Shown here piece after piece: positions 19,469 to 28,770 of a stretch of 64,000 nucleotides of DNA. Position numbers and translations under genes: made by a program. Position 1 is the stretch's first letter. Every line of letters starts with the position of its first letter. Below the pieces are notes generated by a model that saw nothing but the letters and a program-made list of their open reading frames with translations, did not search any database and was not told the DNA's origin. The DNA is from Jejuia sp049889775 (GTDB lineage: Bacteria; Bacteroidota; Bacteroidia; Flavobacteriales; Flavobacteriaceae): the NCBI GenBank assembly GCA_049889775.1, contig JBMHCT010000021.1, forward strand, positions 105,667 to 169,666. The letters are read 5' to 3'.

Positions 19469-19503
19469 AAAGAGCCAATTCAGTTTTTTTGAATTGGCTC
19501 TTT
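19469..19503 (-). terminator. Rho-independent terminator of the MoxR-like gene
   Basis: A hairpin AAAGAGCCAATTCA / TGAATTGGCTCTTT has a seven-T tail when read on the minus strand, about 17 bp after the stop at 19520. Confidence 0.85.
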
Positions 19504-19519
19504 ACTATTTATTTAATAA

Positions 19520-20980
19520 TTATATACCGCTTATAAAGCTTCCATAGGGATCTTTAAATTGTATCCCCTCAGAAAAACGATTTTTACTTAATTGTTTGTA
19601 TTCTGCTAAAGCCCATAACACAAACTCTTTAAAGAAATAAGAATCTTCTTTTCTAAGATTGGGGTGATATTTACCCAATAAATCATCTAAAGGCGAAATG
19701 GCATCTAGCATACTTCGATATTCTTTATCCCTTAGATCGTCCAATAGTTCGAAACCTTCTTTTTGATGAAAAAACCAAGAAACAATATTATCATAGGGCG
19801 TCTCTTCATCTTGTTTTTTCAGTTTTTCTATCTTCGGAAAGAATTCAATAAACAAATTTTTAACTGCTTCTCCAATCAAATTAAACGCTACAACCGCCGC
19901 TCCTTCCTGCTCACCTTCATAAACCAACTCTACTTTACCAGTAATTGATGGAATAACGCCAACAAAATCACTTAATCTCAAAATGGTCCGCTCATCACCC
20001 GAAATCAAAGCGCGACGTTCAGCAGTACTTAATAGATTTTCAAAGGCCGTTATACTCAATCTTGCACTCACTCCTGATTTTGCATCAATATATTCACTGT
20101 CCCGAGCCTCAAAAACAATCTGTTCCAATAAATCTTTAGCTAAATCTGGAACTAAAACATTTTCTTTCTGACCTTCAACTAAATTTGATTCCTGTTCGGT
20201 AATTAAACGAGCAGTTTCAATATCCTCTGGATAGTGTGTTAAAATTTGAGAACCTATTCTATCTTTTAAAGGGGTAACAATACTTCCTCTGTTTGTATAA
20301 TCTTCTGGATTTGCAGTAAACAAAAATTGAATATCTAAAGGTAATCTCACTTTAAATCCTCTAATTTGAATGTCGCCCTCCTGCAGAATATTAAATAAAG
20401 CTACCTGAATCCTAGCCTGTAAATCTGGCAACTCATTAATCACAAAAATACATCGGTTTGCTCTCGGAATCATACCATAATGAATAACACGATCGTCTGC
20501 GTAACTTAATTTTAAATTTGCCGCTTTTATAGGATCAACATCGCCAATAATATCCGCCACTGTTACGTCTGGAGTTGCAAGCTTTTCAGCAAAACGTTCA
20601 CTTCTATGTAACCATGAAATTGGAGTATCATCACCTTTTTCTTTGATGATTTCAATCGCGTATCTTGAAATGGGATTGAATGGATCATCGTTTACTTCAG
20701 AACCTTCAACAATTGGAATATATTCATCTAACAAATTGAGCATTAATCGCGCTAATCTTGTTTTTGCCTGCCCACGCAACCCCAACAAATTGATATTATG
20801 TCGTGATAAAATTGCACGCTCCAATTCTGGAATTACTGTATTCTCATACCCGTGCACACCTTCAAAAGTGGTCTCTTTATTTTTTATTTTTTTAATCAGG
20901 TTATCTCGTAACTCATCCTTAATGGATTTTGATAAGTAACCTTCTTTTTTTAATTCTCCTAATGTTTTAATATTTTTCAT
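19520..20980 (-). CDS. MoxR/ChlI-like AAA+ ATPase
   Basis: This 486 aa AAA+ protein related to magnesium-chelatase subunit I and MoxR has a Walker A variant GLRGQAKT (about 67-74), a Walker B region CIFVINELPDL (about 175-186), and the sensor stretch LFTANPEDYTNRG. It is commonly labelled magnesium chelatase or sigma-54-interacting, but it lacks a sigma-54 GAFTGA loop. The next gene on the same strand upstream (21071-22204) encodes a VWA-domain protein, the classic MoxR partner; such pairs act as metal-insertion or assembly chaperones. The substrate is unknown. Confidence 0.87.
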   Translation of the reverse strand: MKNIKTLGELKKEGYLSKSIKDELRDNLIKKIKNKETTFEGVHGYENTVIPELERAILSRHNINLLGLRGQAKTRLARLMLNLLDEYIPIVEGSEVNDDPFNPISRYAIEIIKEKGDDTPISWLHRSERFAEKLATPDVTVADIIGDVDPIKAANLKLSYADDRVIHYGMIPRANRCIFVINELPDLQARIQVALFNILQEGDIQIRGFKVRLPLDIQFLFTANPEDYTNRGSIVTPLKDRIGSQILTHYPEDIETARLITEQESNLVEGQKENVLVPDLAKDLLEQIVFEARDSEYIDAKSGVSARLSITAFENLLSTAERRALISGDERTILRLSDFVGVIPSITGKVELVYEGEQEGAAVVAFNLIGEAVKNLFIEFFPKIEKLKKQDEETPYDNIVSWFFHQKEGFELLDDLRDKEYRSMLDAISPLDDLLGKYHPNLRKEDSYFFKEFVLWALAEYKQLSKNRFSEGIQFKDPYGSFISGI

Positions 20981-20984
20981 TTTA

Positions 20985-21061
20985 TAGCTTTTAGCCCTTT
21001 GCTTTTAGCTGTTAGCATTATTAAACCCTTTAAAGAGCTATAGGCGAACACCTAAAAGCTA
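20985..21061. repeat. inverted repeat between the VWA and MoxR genes
   Basis: Arms TAGCTTTTAG (20985-20994) and CTAAAAGCTA (21052-21061) flank further AGCTTTTAGC/GTTAGC-like units. It fills the 90-bp gap between two genes expected to be co-transcribed. It may be a mobile palindrome or an mRNA stabiliser. Confidence 0.55.
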
Positions 21062-21070
21062 ATAGCTGTT

Positions 21071-22204
21071 TTATCCTCTTATCCTCTTTTTTCTATTCGT
21101 CTCATAATCTTCAAAAATCATTTCTCCCAAACCTTTTAAACCTGTATAAAAGGCTTTTCCTTGGTTTGCATAGGTAAACTCGCGAACAAACTGCATCAAA
21201 TAGCTGTCTTTTGCAATCATAAATGTGGTGATGGGAATATGCAAACGACGCGCTTGTTGCGCCATCATGTAGCATTTGTTGATAATGTGGGTATCCAAGC
21301 CCATACTATTTTTATAATACTGTCCGTCGGGTAAACGCAAACAACTTGGTTTTCCATCGGTTATCATAAATATTTGTTTGTTGGTATTACGTTTACGTCG
21401 CAATAAATCCATTGCCAACTCTAGTCCAGCAACTGTATTGGTATGATAAGGCCCTACTTTTAAATAGGGTAAATCCTTAATATCAATACGCCACGCATCA
21501 TTACCAAAAACAATAATATCTAAAGTGTCTTTTGGATAGCGCGTTGTAATCAATTCTGCCAACGCCATAGCTACTTTTTTGGCAGGAGTGATGCGATCTT
21601 CACCATATAAAATCATACTATGGCTAATATCAATCATCAACACCGTACTCATTTGCGATTTATGAAGCGTTTCTTCCACTACCAAATCATCTTCTGATAA
21701 GGTAAAATCAGAAATACCATGATTAATTTGTGCGTTTCTTAAGCTTTCGGTCATCGACACTCTATCTAAGGCATCACCAAATTGATAACTCCTGAAATCG
21801 CCTGTATGCTCATCGCCTAAACCTGGACTTTTACTTTTATGATTACCTTGACCACTACGTTTTATTTTGCCAAAAATTTGGTCCAACGCTTGTTGGCGAA
21901 TTGCGCGTTCTGTTTTAGCAGTAATTGCCAAAGAAGACCCGTTTCCATCGGGATCTATTTCTTCACGTAAATACCCTTTCTTTTTAAGGTCTTCAATAAA
22001 ATCTTCAATAGTATATTCTGGTGTGGTAAGCTTGTATTCTTTATCTAACTCGCGTAGCCAACTTATGGCTTCATTAAAATCACCAGAAGTATGGGTAATG
22101 AGCTCCTTAAAAATCTCAAAAAATGTATCGAAAGGCGATTTGTAAGGTGCTTCGTAAGATGTAAAAACGAAACCCTTTCTAAAAACTTTATTATCCTTCA
22201 TCAT
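21071..22204 (-). CDS. VWA domain protein (MoxR partner)
   Basis: This 377 aa protein has an N-terminal helical region of about 170 residues and a C-terminal von Willebrand A domain whose MIDAS motif reads MIDISHS, with a later ITDGKPS strand. It has no signal peptide or membrane span. With the downstream AAA+ gene it forms a ChlI/ChlD- or MoxR/VWA-type pair in which the VWA protein links the ATPase to its target. The start ATG at 22204 follows a 90-bp gap from the Crp/Fnr gene stop at 22293. Confidence 0.85.
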   Translation of the reverse strand: MMKDNKVFRKGFVFTSYEAPYKSPFDTFFEIFKELITHTSGDFNEAISWLRELDKEYKLTTPEYTIEDFIEDLKKKGYLREEIDPDGNGSSLAITAKTERAIRQQALDQIFGKIKRSGQGNHKSKSPGLGDEHTGDFRSYQFGDALDRVSMTESLRNAQINHGISDFTLSEDDLVVEETLHKSQMSTVLMIDISHSMILYGEDRITPAKKVAMALAELITTRYPKDTLDIIVFGNDAWRIDIKDLPYLKVGPYHTNTVAGLELAMDLLRRKRNTNKQIFMITDGKPSCLRLPDGQYYKNSMGLDTHIINKCYMMAQQARRLHIPITTFMIAKDSYLMQFVREFTYANQGKAFYTGLKGLGEMIFEDYETNRKKRIRG

Positions 22205-22292
22205 AGCAGTATAAAAATACTACATTTTGATAAAATAGGTAAACGGCAGCAATTAGATTTATCTATTATTTAACAGGAAATATGAATAGGGG

Positions 22293-22970
22293 TTATTCTA
22301 CACGACGAAGCCCTAAATGATCTTCAATTTTTATATACTTACCAATTGTAGAAAGTAAACCCTCTTTTTTAAATTGTGACAATACTCGAATGGCAGATTC
22401 TGTAGCTGTACCAACAATATTTGCATAATCTTCCCTAGACAACATCAAACTTATAGTACCGTCAGGGTTAGTACCAAAGTTTTTTTCTATATATAAAAGC
22501 GTTTCAGCTAAACGTTGTTTTACGGATTTTTGCGCCATATCTACAATTACATCATCGGCTTCCTTTAAATCACGAGCCATATCCTTTAACATATCGAAAG
22601 TGAATTTCGGATTACGTTCTAAATCTGAAATAATCTCGCTTTTGGGAATAAAACACACTTCCATGTCTTTTAAAGCTGTTGCTTGCAGATTAGAACTTTC
22701 GTTTGAAACCAAAGACCTTTGCCCAATAAGCTCACCTTTCACCACCATTTTTACTATTTGATCCTTGCCGTTTTCGCTTAATTTAGTGAGTTTGCAAATG
22801 CCATTTCTAATACAATATACTCCGTTTATAACGTCACCCTCATCAAAAATAACTTCGCCTTTTTTGATACTTCTAGAGGATTTACATCCTGAAATTCGGA
22901 TTAATTCCTCTCGGTTTAACGATTTTAGCGCGTTGAATTGTTTGATAATACATTGCTCACACTTTCCCAT
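22293..22970 (-). CDS. Crp/Fnr family transcription regulator
   Basis: This 225 aa regulator has a cyclic-nucleotide-binding-type beta-roll (about residues 30-120), a long dimerisation helix (RLAETLLYIEKNF) and a C-terminal Crp-type winged helix. The recognition helix contains TATESAIRVLSQFKKEG; the E and R of ESAIR match the residues that contact TGA half-sites in CRP and FNR. The N-terminus has Cys4 and Cys7 (CEQC) and Cys29, so an oxygen-sensitive Fe-S cluster as in FNR is possible but not proven. It is a prime candidate to bind the 14-bp palindromes at the ccoI, ccoS, hemN and usp promoters. Confidence 0.9.
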   Translation of the reverse strand: MGKCEQCIIKQFNALKSLNREELIRISGCKSSRSIKKGEVIFDEGDVINGVYCIRNGICKLTKLSENGKDQIVKMVVKGELIGQRSLVSNESSNLQATALKDMEVCFIPKSEIISDLERNPKFTFDMLKDMARDLKEADDVIVDMAQKSVKQRLAETLLYIEKNFGTNPDGTISLMLSREDYANIVGTATESAIRVLSQFKKEGLLSTIGKYIKIEDHLGLRRVE

Positions 22971-23005
22971 GATAATAGAATTAGGATATTACTTTAAAAC
23001 GTTCA

Positions 23006-23815
23006 TTAATGCAGTACTAAAAAAGGAATATCTGTATAATATTTTGTTTTTGGATCTTTTGGATGAAACAGAATTTTTTCAAAATAATTTATGTTTTTAG
23101 CCAACATGGTAATCAAGTTTATCTTTCTATCCTCTACAAACTCCTGTACTTGAGTTTCTACTTGTTTGTTAGCTAAAAAATGAAAACTATGTTTATTTTG
23201 ACCTAAATAATCATCTAAAATCTCTTTGTTCTTTTCTTGATCCGCATTTAGTTGTGTTGTCGCATTTTTTATATGCAAAACTCTGGCTGAAGCCTCATGC
23301 GTCTCAACTATATTTGTAATAGCTTCAAGTGTTCTAGATGAATACATAGACAAAAAATCTGTTGGAAACGCTATTTCTTTAAGATCTGAATATTTTGCGT
23401 TTTCGGGGACTACAACGGTTGCACATTTTACTTTAGTAATAACATTTGAAGCATTTGTACCAAGTGGCAATTTTGAAATACCCGAAGCACCTTTGGTACC
23501 CATTACAATAAAATCTATATGATTTTTCTCGACTTGTTGCCTTACCGAACCAACAACGTAACCCGTGTCTATAATTTTAAAAAACTTGTGCTTTTCGTTT
23601 TTAGTTAAATCATTCTCAATCTTAAAGAAGATATCATGCATTTGATTTTGACAAGACACATGAACTTCATTGGAATTTTGACTTTTTTTCTGAGTATTAG
23701 AGCAAACATGTAAAATGTAAAAGTTGCAGGTAGAATTTTCAAAGAAATTCACTGCATACTCTACTGCATTCCAAGCATTTTCTGAGAAATCTGTTGGTAT
23801 TAAAACATTTTCCAT
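23006..23815 (-). CDS. universal stress protein, tandem UspA domains
   Basis: The product from this start is 269 aa, with two UspA domains. The first begins ENVLIPTDFSENAWNAVEYA and has the nucleotide-loop signature VMGTKGASGISKLPLGTNASNV; the second is degenerate and lacks that loop. The frame is open to 23839, but the ATG at 23815 gives the canonical Usp start, so I place it there. A Crp/Fnr-type palindrome plus a -7 box (23837-23880) lies immediately upstream with the same geometry as the ccoS and hemN promoters, pointing to low-oxygen induction. Usp genes beside cbb3 oxidase genes are common in Bacteroidota. Confidence 0.88.
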   Translation of the reverse strand: MENVLIPTDFSENAWNAVEYAVNFFENSTCNFYILHVCSNTQKKSQNSNEVHVSCQNQMHDIFFKIENDLTKNEKHKFFKIIDTGYVVGSVRQQVEKNHIDFIVMGTKGASGISKLPLGTNASNVITKVKCATVVVPENAKYSDLKEIAFPTDFLSMYSSRTLEAITNIVETHEASARVLHIKNATTQLNADQEKNKEILDDYLGQNKHSFHFLANKQVETQVQEFVEDRKINLITMLAKNINYFEKILFHPKDPKTKYYTDIPFLVLH

Positions 23816-23836
23816 TTTACATAAGTTCCAATGGAA

Positions 23837-23880
23837 CAAATGTATAGGGAATCACAGGGTTGAAATATGACCAAAATCAT
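23837..23880 (-). promoter_or_regulatory. usp promoter with Crp/Fnr-type palindrome
   Basis: On the minus strand a 14-bp site ATGATTTTGGTCAT (23867-23880), embedded in an 8+6+8 bp perfect inverted repeat (23863-23884), is followed after 22 bp by TACATTTG (23837-23844). The latter is an exact match to the Bacteroidota -7 box TAnnTTTG. The spacing is identical to the ccoI, ccoS and hemN promoters. Confidence 0.7.
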
Positions 23881-23915
23881 ATTTCGGGCACTTTTAGGAC
23901 TGATAAATGGGTTAA

Positions 23916-24968
23916 CTACTCCACTCTTTTAAGTTTATCTACATCTAAAACCCTAACGTTACGCCCTTCAATATCAATAATTCCCGAACTCTTAAAACCA
24001 GATAATGTACGTATTAAACTCTCTGTAGCCACTCCTGCTACACTTGCTAAATCATTTCTAGAAATTCTAATGGAATCCTCTGGTTTACGGCCTAATTTTT
24101 CAGCAAATTTTAAAATAGTTAAAGCGGTTCTTTTTTTCACTGAGCTATAGGCCATTTCCAATAACTGATTTTTTAGACCAGCTAAATCTTCATTTAGTAA
24201 TTGAATGATATCCAGTGTAATATTGTGGTTACTATTGAGCAACGTTTTAAACTCTTCTTTAGAAATACCTAAAAGTACTGTATCTTGTACTGCTGCAGCT
24301 GTTTCTCTGTAAGTTGTATTCTGCGTAAATGAGGAATAGCCAAAAAGATCATCTTCCCTAAACAAGGACGTTGTTAAATCTTTACCTTGATCATCAAACT
24401 GGTGACACTTTACCAAACCACGTTCAATTAAATAAATGTAATTGGAATGCTGGCCTTCCTCATAAATAGTTTGCCCTTGTTTGAATTTATAGGTCTGCCC
24501 ATTATCATCAAAAAAATTCTTTAAATCATTTAGATTTCTAATATCTTGAATTTCTTCAGACTCTTCTTTGGGCTCCTGCTCTCTAATATCTTTTAAAATA
24601 GATGCTTTAGCTAATCTACTTTCAATAGCACTAATTAACTCGTCCTCTTCAAAAGGTTTGGTTATGTAGTCGTCGGCACCTAAATCCATGCCTTTGCGCA
24701 CATCTTTACGCTCTGTTTTAGCTGATAAAAATATAAACGGAATATACTTAGTACTTTCTTGTTTAGATAAACCTTCCAAAACACCATAACCATCCAACTC
24801 TGGCATCATAACATCACAAACAATGATATCTGGAATAACTGATTTGGCAGTTTCTAACCCAATCTTTCCGTTAGGTGCAGTTACTACATCGTAGTTAGAT
24901 AACTCCAATAACTCTGCAGTATTTTCTCTTAAAATAGTATCGTCTTCTATTAAAAGTATTTTTTTCAT
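23916..24968 (-). CDS. response regulator fused to a Crp-type DNA-binding protein
   Basis: This 350 aa protein has three parts. A receiver domain spans residues 1-120 (IEDD at 7-10, phospho-acceptor Asp52 in VCDVMMPE, KPFEEDE). A cyclic-nucleotide-binding-type domain spans about 155-270 (GQTIYEEGQHSNYIYLIERG). A Crp winged helix spans about 275-345 and its recognition helix contains VATESLIRTLSGFKSSG. The recognition residues nearly match those of the stand-alone Crp/Fnr protein at 22293. Its start overlaps the stop of the PAS kinase gene by one base, so the two are co-translated. It is inferred to link kinase phosphorylation directly to Crp/Fnr-type promoters. Confidence 0.9.
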   Translation of the reverse strand: MKKILLIEDDTILRENTAELLELSNYDVVTAPNGKIGLETAKSVIPDIIVCDVMMPELDGYGVLEGLSKQESTKYIPFIFLSAKTERKDVRKGMDLGADDYITKPFEEDELISAIESRLAKASILKDIREQEPKEESEEIQDIRNLNDLKNFFDDNGQTYKFKQGQTIYEEGQHSNYIYLIERGLVKCHQFDDQGKDLTTSLFREDDLFGYSSFTQNTTYRETAAAVQDTVLLGISKEEFKTLLNSNHNITLDIIQLLNEDLAGLKNQLLEMAYSSVKKRTALTILKFAEKLGRKPEDSIRISRNDLASVAGVATESLIRTLSGFKSSGIIDIEGRNVRVLDVDKLKRVE

Positions 24969-26209
24969 TAGTTTGCTTTATTTGGCAGTTTTATGGTAAA
25001 TGTACTTCCTTTATTTTCTTCACTTATAAAACTAATTGTCCCCCCTAAATTCTCTAAGTGACTCTTAACTATGTTAAGCCCAATGCCTGTACCCTGATTT
25101 AAAAGTGCGTTTTCAGCTCTAAAATAACGGTTAAATATTTGTTTTTGATCTGCTTCTGGAATGCCTATACCCTCATCTGAAATCACAAAAACGGTATGTG
25201 TTTCATCTTGCGTAATTTCAATATCAATAGTAGATTCCTCTGGCGAATATTTTATAGCATTATGCACCAAATTATTTAAAGCCAATTCTATTGTTTTTTC
25301 ATCTTGAAATAGGGATATTTCATCAATATTTTTGGGATAGTTTATCTTTTGGCCTTCCCTAAGCAACATATTAGCATTGTAAATTACCTCATCTACAACT
25401 TTCGTAAGTCTGAAGGAGGTAAATTTATAATTCACCTTCCCAGTTTCTAATTTCTCAATAGACAGAAAGTCGTTAAGAATATTGTTTAAATAATGTACTT
25501 TATCAGAAATTGTTTTTAAATGCTTATCACGTCTATTTTGTTGTTCGGTTAACTTATATTTTCCCAACAACATTGTAGAGGTTAAGATGCCACTCAAAGG
25601 CGTTTTAAACTCATGGGAAACCAAAGATAAAAACTTGGTTTTCAATTCATTTAGCTCCTTCTCTTTTTTAAGTGCATCACTTATCTTGTTTTGGGCTTCA
25701 ATACGCTTTTTTATTTCAACATCTCTCTTTCTATTGGCTTCTTGAAGTTCTTCAATTGTATTGGTTAATTCTTGAGTTCGGAGCTCTACCTGCTTTTCAA
25801 GTTCTGTGTTAAGTTCCAATAAAGCTTTTTCTTGTTGCTTGCGTTTGGTAATATCAATCACTAAAGCCATAACGTAATTTCTATTACTCATCTGTAAAGG
25901 ATTTAAGCCAGCCTCTACAGGGAAGGTGTACCCGTTTTTATGAGCGCCATACAAATCGCGCCCACGTCCCATTTGCCTGCTCTCTTTAACCTTCATAAAG
26001 CCATCAACATTGTTGCTATGACCTGCTCTATATGGCTTAGGAATTAAAACATCTAAATGCTGCTCCAACAACTCACCTTTATCATAACCAAACATATGTT
26101 CTGCAGAACGATTTATAGCTACAATAAACTGCTCTTCATTAACAACAATAACGCCTTCGGAAACCGACTCAAAAAGCACATCAAAAACAGCTTTATCCTT
26201 TTGAAACAT
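24968..26209 (-). CDS. cytoplasmic PAS sensor histidine kinase
   Basis: This 413 aa kinase has no membrane segment. One PAS domain spans about residues 8-125 and a coiled coil about 125-185. The HisKA domain has phospho-acceptor His199 (SLVSHEFKTPLSG). The ATPase domain has an N box (NLVHNAIKYSP), DEGIGIPE and GTGIGLNIVK. The PAS segment PKPYRAGHSNNV aligns His64 with the haem-ligand position of rhizobial FixL, and Arg84 (GRGRDL) with the FixL distal arginine. This PAS consensus also occurs in proteins without haem, so oxygen sensing is only a hypothesis. It is followed by the REC-Crp regulator with a one-base overlap. Confidence 0.92.
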   Translation of the reverse strand: MFQKDKAVFDVLFESVSEGVIVVNEEQFIVAINRSAEHMFGYDKGELLEQHLDVLIPKPYRAGHSNNVDGFMKVKESRQMGRGRDLYGAHKNGYTFPVEAGLNPLQMSNRNYVMALVIDITKRKQQEKALLELNTELEKQVELRTQELTNTIEELQEANRKRDVEIKKRIEAQNKISDALKKEKELNELKTKFLSLVSHEFKTPLSGILTSTMLLGKYKLTEQQNRRDKHLKTISDKVHYLNNILNDFLSIEKLETGKVNYKFTSFRLTKVVDEVIYNANMLLREGQKINYPKNIDEISLFQDEKTIELALNNLVHNAIKYSPEESTIDIEITQDETHTVFVISDEGIGIPEADQKQIFNRYFRAENALLNQGTGIGLNIVKSHLENLGGTISFISEENKGSTFTIKLPNKAN

Positions 26210-26307
26210 TCTTACAATTCTTCAATTAATCACTTCGCTCTGAAGCTCAATTATTTAGCATTTTTTAATGGATGACTTACTTAAGGTCTCGTAAAAATAT
26301 GCAAATC

Positions 26308-26351
26308 ATGATAGATATCATATTTTAAGCTTAACCAAATTAAAATATTTG
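26308..26351 (+). promoter_or_regulatory. ccoI promoter with Crp/Fnr-type palindrome
   Basis: The perfect 6+2+6 palindrome ATGATAGATATCAT (26308-26321) is followed after 22 bp by AATATTTG (26344-26351), a one-mismatch -7 box. The ccoI ATG is 14 bp further on. The spacing is identical to the ccoS, hemN and usp promoters. Confidence 0.65.
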
Positions 26352-26364
26352 TATCAGGTATAAA

Positions 26365-28752
26365 ATGAGCAAATTTATGGAAGCAAAAACGTGTTTCCAC
26401 TGTGGTTTAGATGCCACATCTACAGAGATAATTTATGATGAGAAATCGTTTTGTTGTAAGGGTTGTAAAACTGTTTACGAGATTTTTTCTGCAAACGATT
26501 TAACCTGCTACTACGATTTGGAGAACGCTCCTGGAGCTACGCCAAAGGAAATTGAAGGCAAATATAACTTCTTGGATAACGAGAAAATCGTTGGAAGTTT
26601 ATTGGAATTTAATGACGATAACACGCAAATTATTACGCTTTATATTCCACATATTCATTGTAGTTCCTGTATTTGGATTTTGGAGAATTTGAATAAGTTG
26701 AACCCTTCCATTAGTTCTTCTATTGTAAACTTTGGAAAGAAAACGGTTCGTGTAAATTACAATACGGATAATTTCTCTTTAAAATTATTAGTTAAACTTT
26801 TAAGTAGTATTGGTTACGAGCCATTTATCAGTTTAGATGATTACAGTGTTGGAAAGAAAAATGTAGACCGCTCCTTAATATATAAACTAGGTATTGCAGG
26901 TTTTGCCTTTGGAAACATCATGTTTTTATCCTTTCCAGAGTACTTTCAAGTGAGTGGATTTTGGATTGAACAATACGCTCCCGTGTTTAGATGGCTGATG
27001 TTTACGTTTTCGTTGCCAGTAGTATTTTATTGTTCTCAAGATTATTTCATTTCAGCCTATAAGGGTTTAAAATCGAAGTTATTAAACATTGATGTTCCCA
27101 TTGCTTTAGGAGTCACGGTACTCTTTTTAAGAAGTACAGCCGAAATTGTTTTTGATATTGGTACGGGCTTTTTTGACAGCCTTTCAGGGCTTGTTTTCTT
27201 TTTATTACTTGGAAAATTCTTCCAACAGAAAACCTATAGTTTTCTATCGTTTGAACGGGATTACAAATCGTATTTCCCTATCGGAATTACAAAAATTAAT
27301 ACCGACGGCAATGAAGAATCTATTCAGGTTTATGACATTAAAAAAGGTGATAGATTACTAATAAGAAATGAAGAGTTGATTCCTGTAGACTGTATTTTGA
27401 TTAACGGGAATGCCAGAATTGACTACAGTTTTGTTACTGGAGAATCTGATGCGGTGTCCAAACAATCTGGAGATAAATTATTTGCGGGAGGAAAGCAAAC
27501 CGAAGGCAGTATTGAAGTAGATGTACTTAAAACCGTAGAACAAAGCTACCTTACTCAATTGTGGAGTAATGATGTATTTAATAAGAACAAAGAAGCTAGC
27601 TTTACAAACCTCACCAATAGTATCAGTAAGCAGTTTACAGTCGCAGTACTCAGTATAGCAATAATTGCAACAAGTTATTGGTTAATTGTAGATAGTTCTA
27701 AAGCTTTAAATGTATTTACTGCAGTTTTAATTATTGCTTGCCCTTGCGCCATTGCACTCGCTGCACCTTTTACTTTCGGGAATTTATTACGGATTTTTGG
27801 AAAGTTAAAATTCTATGCTAAAAATGCTTCTGTAATTGAACAACTAGCTACAATTGACACCATTATTTTTGATAAAACGGGAACCATTACCGCTAATAAA
27901 GAAACGGCTATTGCTTATGAAGGTGATGCACTTTCATATGCAGAAGAGGTGTTACTAAAAAGTTCGTTACGAAATTCTAATCATCCTTTGAGTCGCTCAC
28001 TGTATTCACTTTTAGAGGATAATAACATTTTAACTTTAGACGATTACGAAGAGCATATTGGTAAAGGTATAGTTGCTAAACATCAAGACGATTCTATAAA
28101 AATAGGCTCTGCGCCTTTTGTCGGTTACACTTCTGAAACAACGACCTTGAATACTGCGGTGCACGTAAGCACAAACAATACCTATAAAGGCAAGTTTACC
28201 TTTTACAATAAATATAGAAAAGGAATTTCAAAGTTATTTAAACGTCTAAAAAAAGATTATGATTTAGTAATTCTCTCAGGTGATAATGCTGGTGAAAAAG
28301 AGAATTTAACCAAACTATTACCTGCCAAAACCAAACTGTTTTTCAATCAGAAACCAGAGGATAAGTTAGAGTACATAAAGCACCATCAAACCTCTGGCGC
28401 AAAAGTCTTAATGGTTGGTGATGGGTTAAACGATGCCGGAGCACTCGCCCAAAGTGATGTAGGTATTGCAATTTCGGAAGATGTAAATGTATTTTCACCT
28501 GCTTGTGATGCCATTTTAGATGCCACTAAATTCAATCAATTATACAGTTTTATTAAAGCTTCTAAGAAAGCGATTACTATTATAAAATGGAGTTTTGTGT
28601 TGTCTTTTATATACAACACCATCGGACTTTATTTTGCAGTTACAGGACAATTAGCTCCTGTAGTGGCGGCTATTTTGATGCCTTTAAGTTCGATTAGTAT
28701 TGTGGCGTTTACGACGGTTTGTACAAACCTTTTAGGACGAAAACTAAGATAG
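26365..28752 (+). CDS. ccoI: CcoI-type copper P-type ATPase
   Basis: This 795 aa membrane copper-transporting P1B-ATPase supports metallation of the cbb3 oxidase. The N-terminal metal-binding region has Cys10, Cys13, Cys30, Cys31 and Cys34, followed by an HMA domain with HCSSC (C99, C102). The ion-transport motif CPC is at 459-461, the phosphorylation motif DKTGT begins at D503, and the hinge GDGLND is near residue 686. The first ATG gives MSKFMEAKT; the Met at residue 5 is a possible alternative. It lies upstream of ccoS and is divergent from the PAS kinase. A 196-bp gap with its own promoter separates it from ccoS. Confidence 0.94.
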   Translation: MSKFMEAKTCFHCGLDATSTEIIYDEKSFCCKGCKTVYEIFSANDLTCYYDLENAPGATPKEIEGKYNFLDNEKIVGSLLEFNDDNTQIITLYIPHIHCSSCIWILENLNKLNPSISSSIVNFGKKTVRVNYNTDNFSLKLLVKLLSSIGYEPFISLDDYSVGKKNVDRSLIYKLGIAGFAFGNIMFLSFPEYFQVSGFWIEQYAPVFRWLMFTFSLPVVFYCSQDYFISAYKGLKSKLLNIDVPIALGVTVLFLRSTAEIVFDIGTGFFDSLSGLVFFLLLGKFFQQKTYSFLSFERDYKSYFPIGITKINTDGNEESIQVYDIKKGDRLLIRNEELIPVDCILINGNARIDYSFVTGESDAVSKQSGDKLFAGGKQTEGSIEVDVLKTVEQSYLTQLWSNDVFNKNKEASFTNLTNSISKQFTVAVLSIAIIATSYWLIVDSSKALNVFTAVLIIACPCAIALAAPFTFGNLLRIFGKLKFYAKNASVIEQLATIDTIIFDKTGTITANKETAIAYEGDALSYAEEVLLKSSLRNSNHPLSRSLYSLLEDNNILTLDDYEEHIGKGIVAKHQDDSIKIGSAPFVGYTSETTTLNTAVHVSTNNTYKGKFTFYNKYRKGISKLFKRLKKDYDLVILSGDNAGEKENLTKLLPAKTKLFFNQKPEDKLEYIKHHQTSGAKVLMVGDGLNDAGALAQSDVGIAISEDVNVFSPACDAILDATKFNQLYSFIKASKKAITIIKWSFVLSFIYNTIGLYFAVTGQLAPVVAAILMPLSSISIVAFTTVCTNLLGRKLR

Positions 28753-28770
28753 ATATTGACACTGAATTTG

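Noticed and set aside
19520..22204. MoxR-VWA pair as a phage-defence system
   Set aside because: No effector, nuclease or other defence gene is adjacent, and such pairs are common housekeeping or metal-insertion chaperones.
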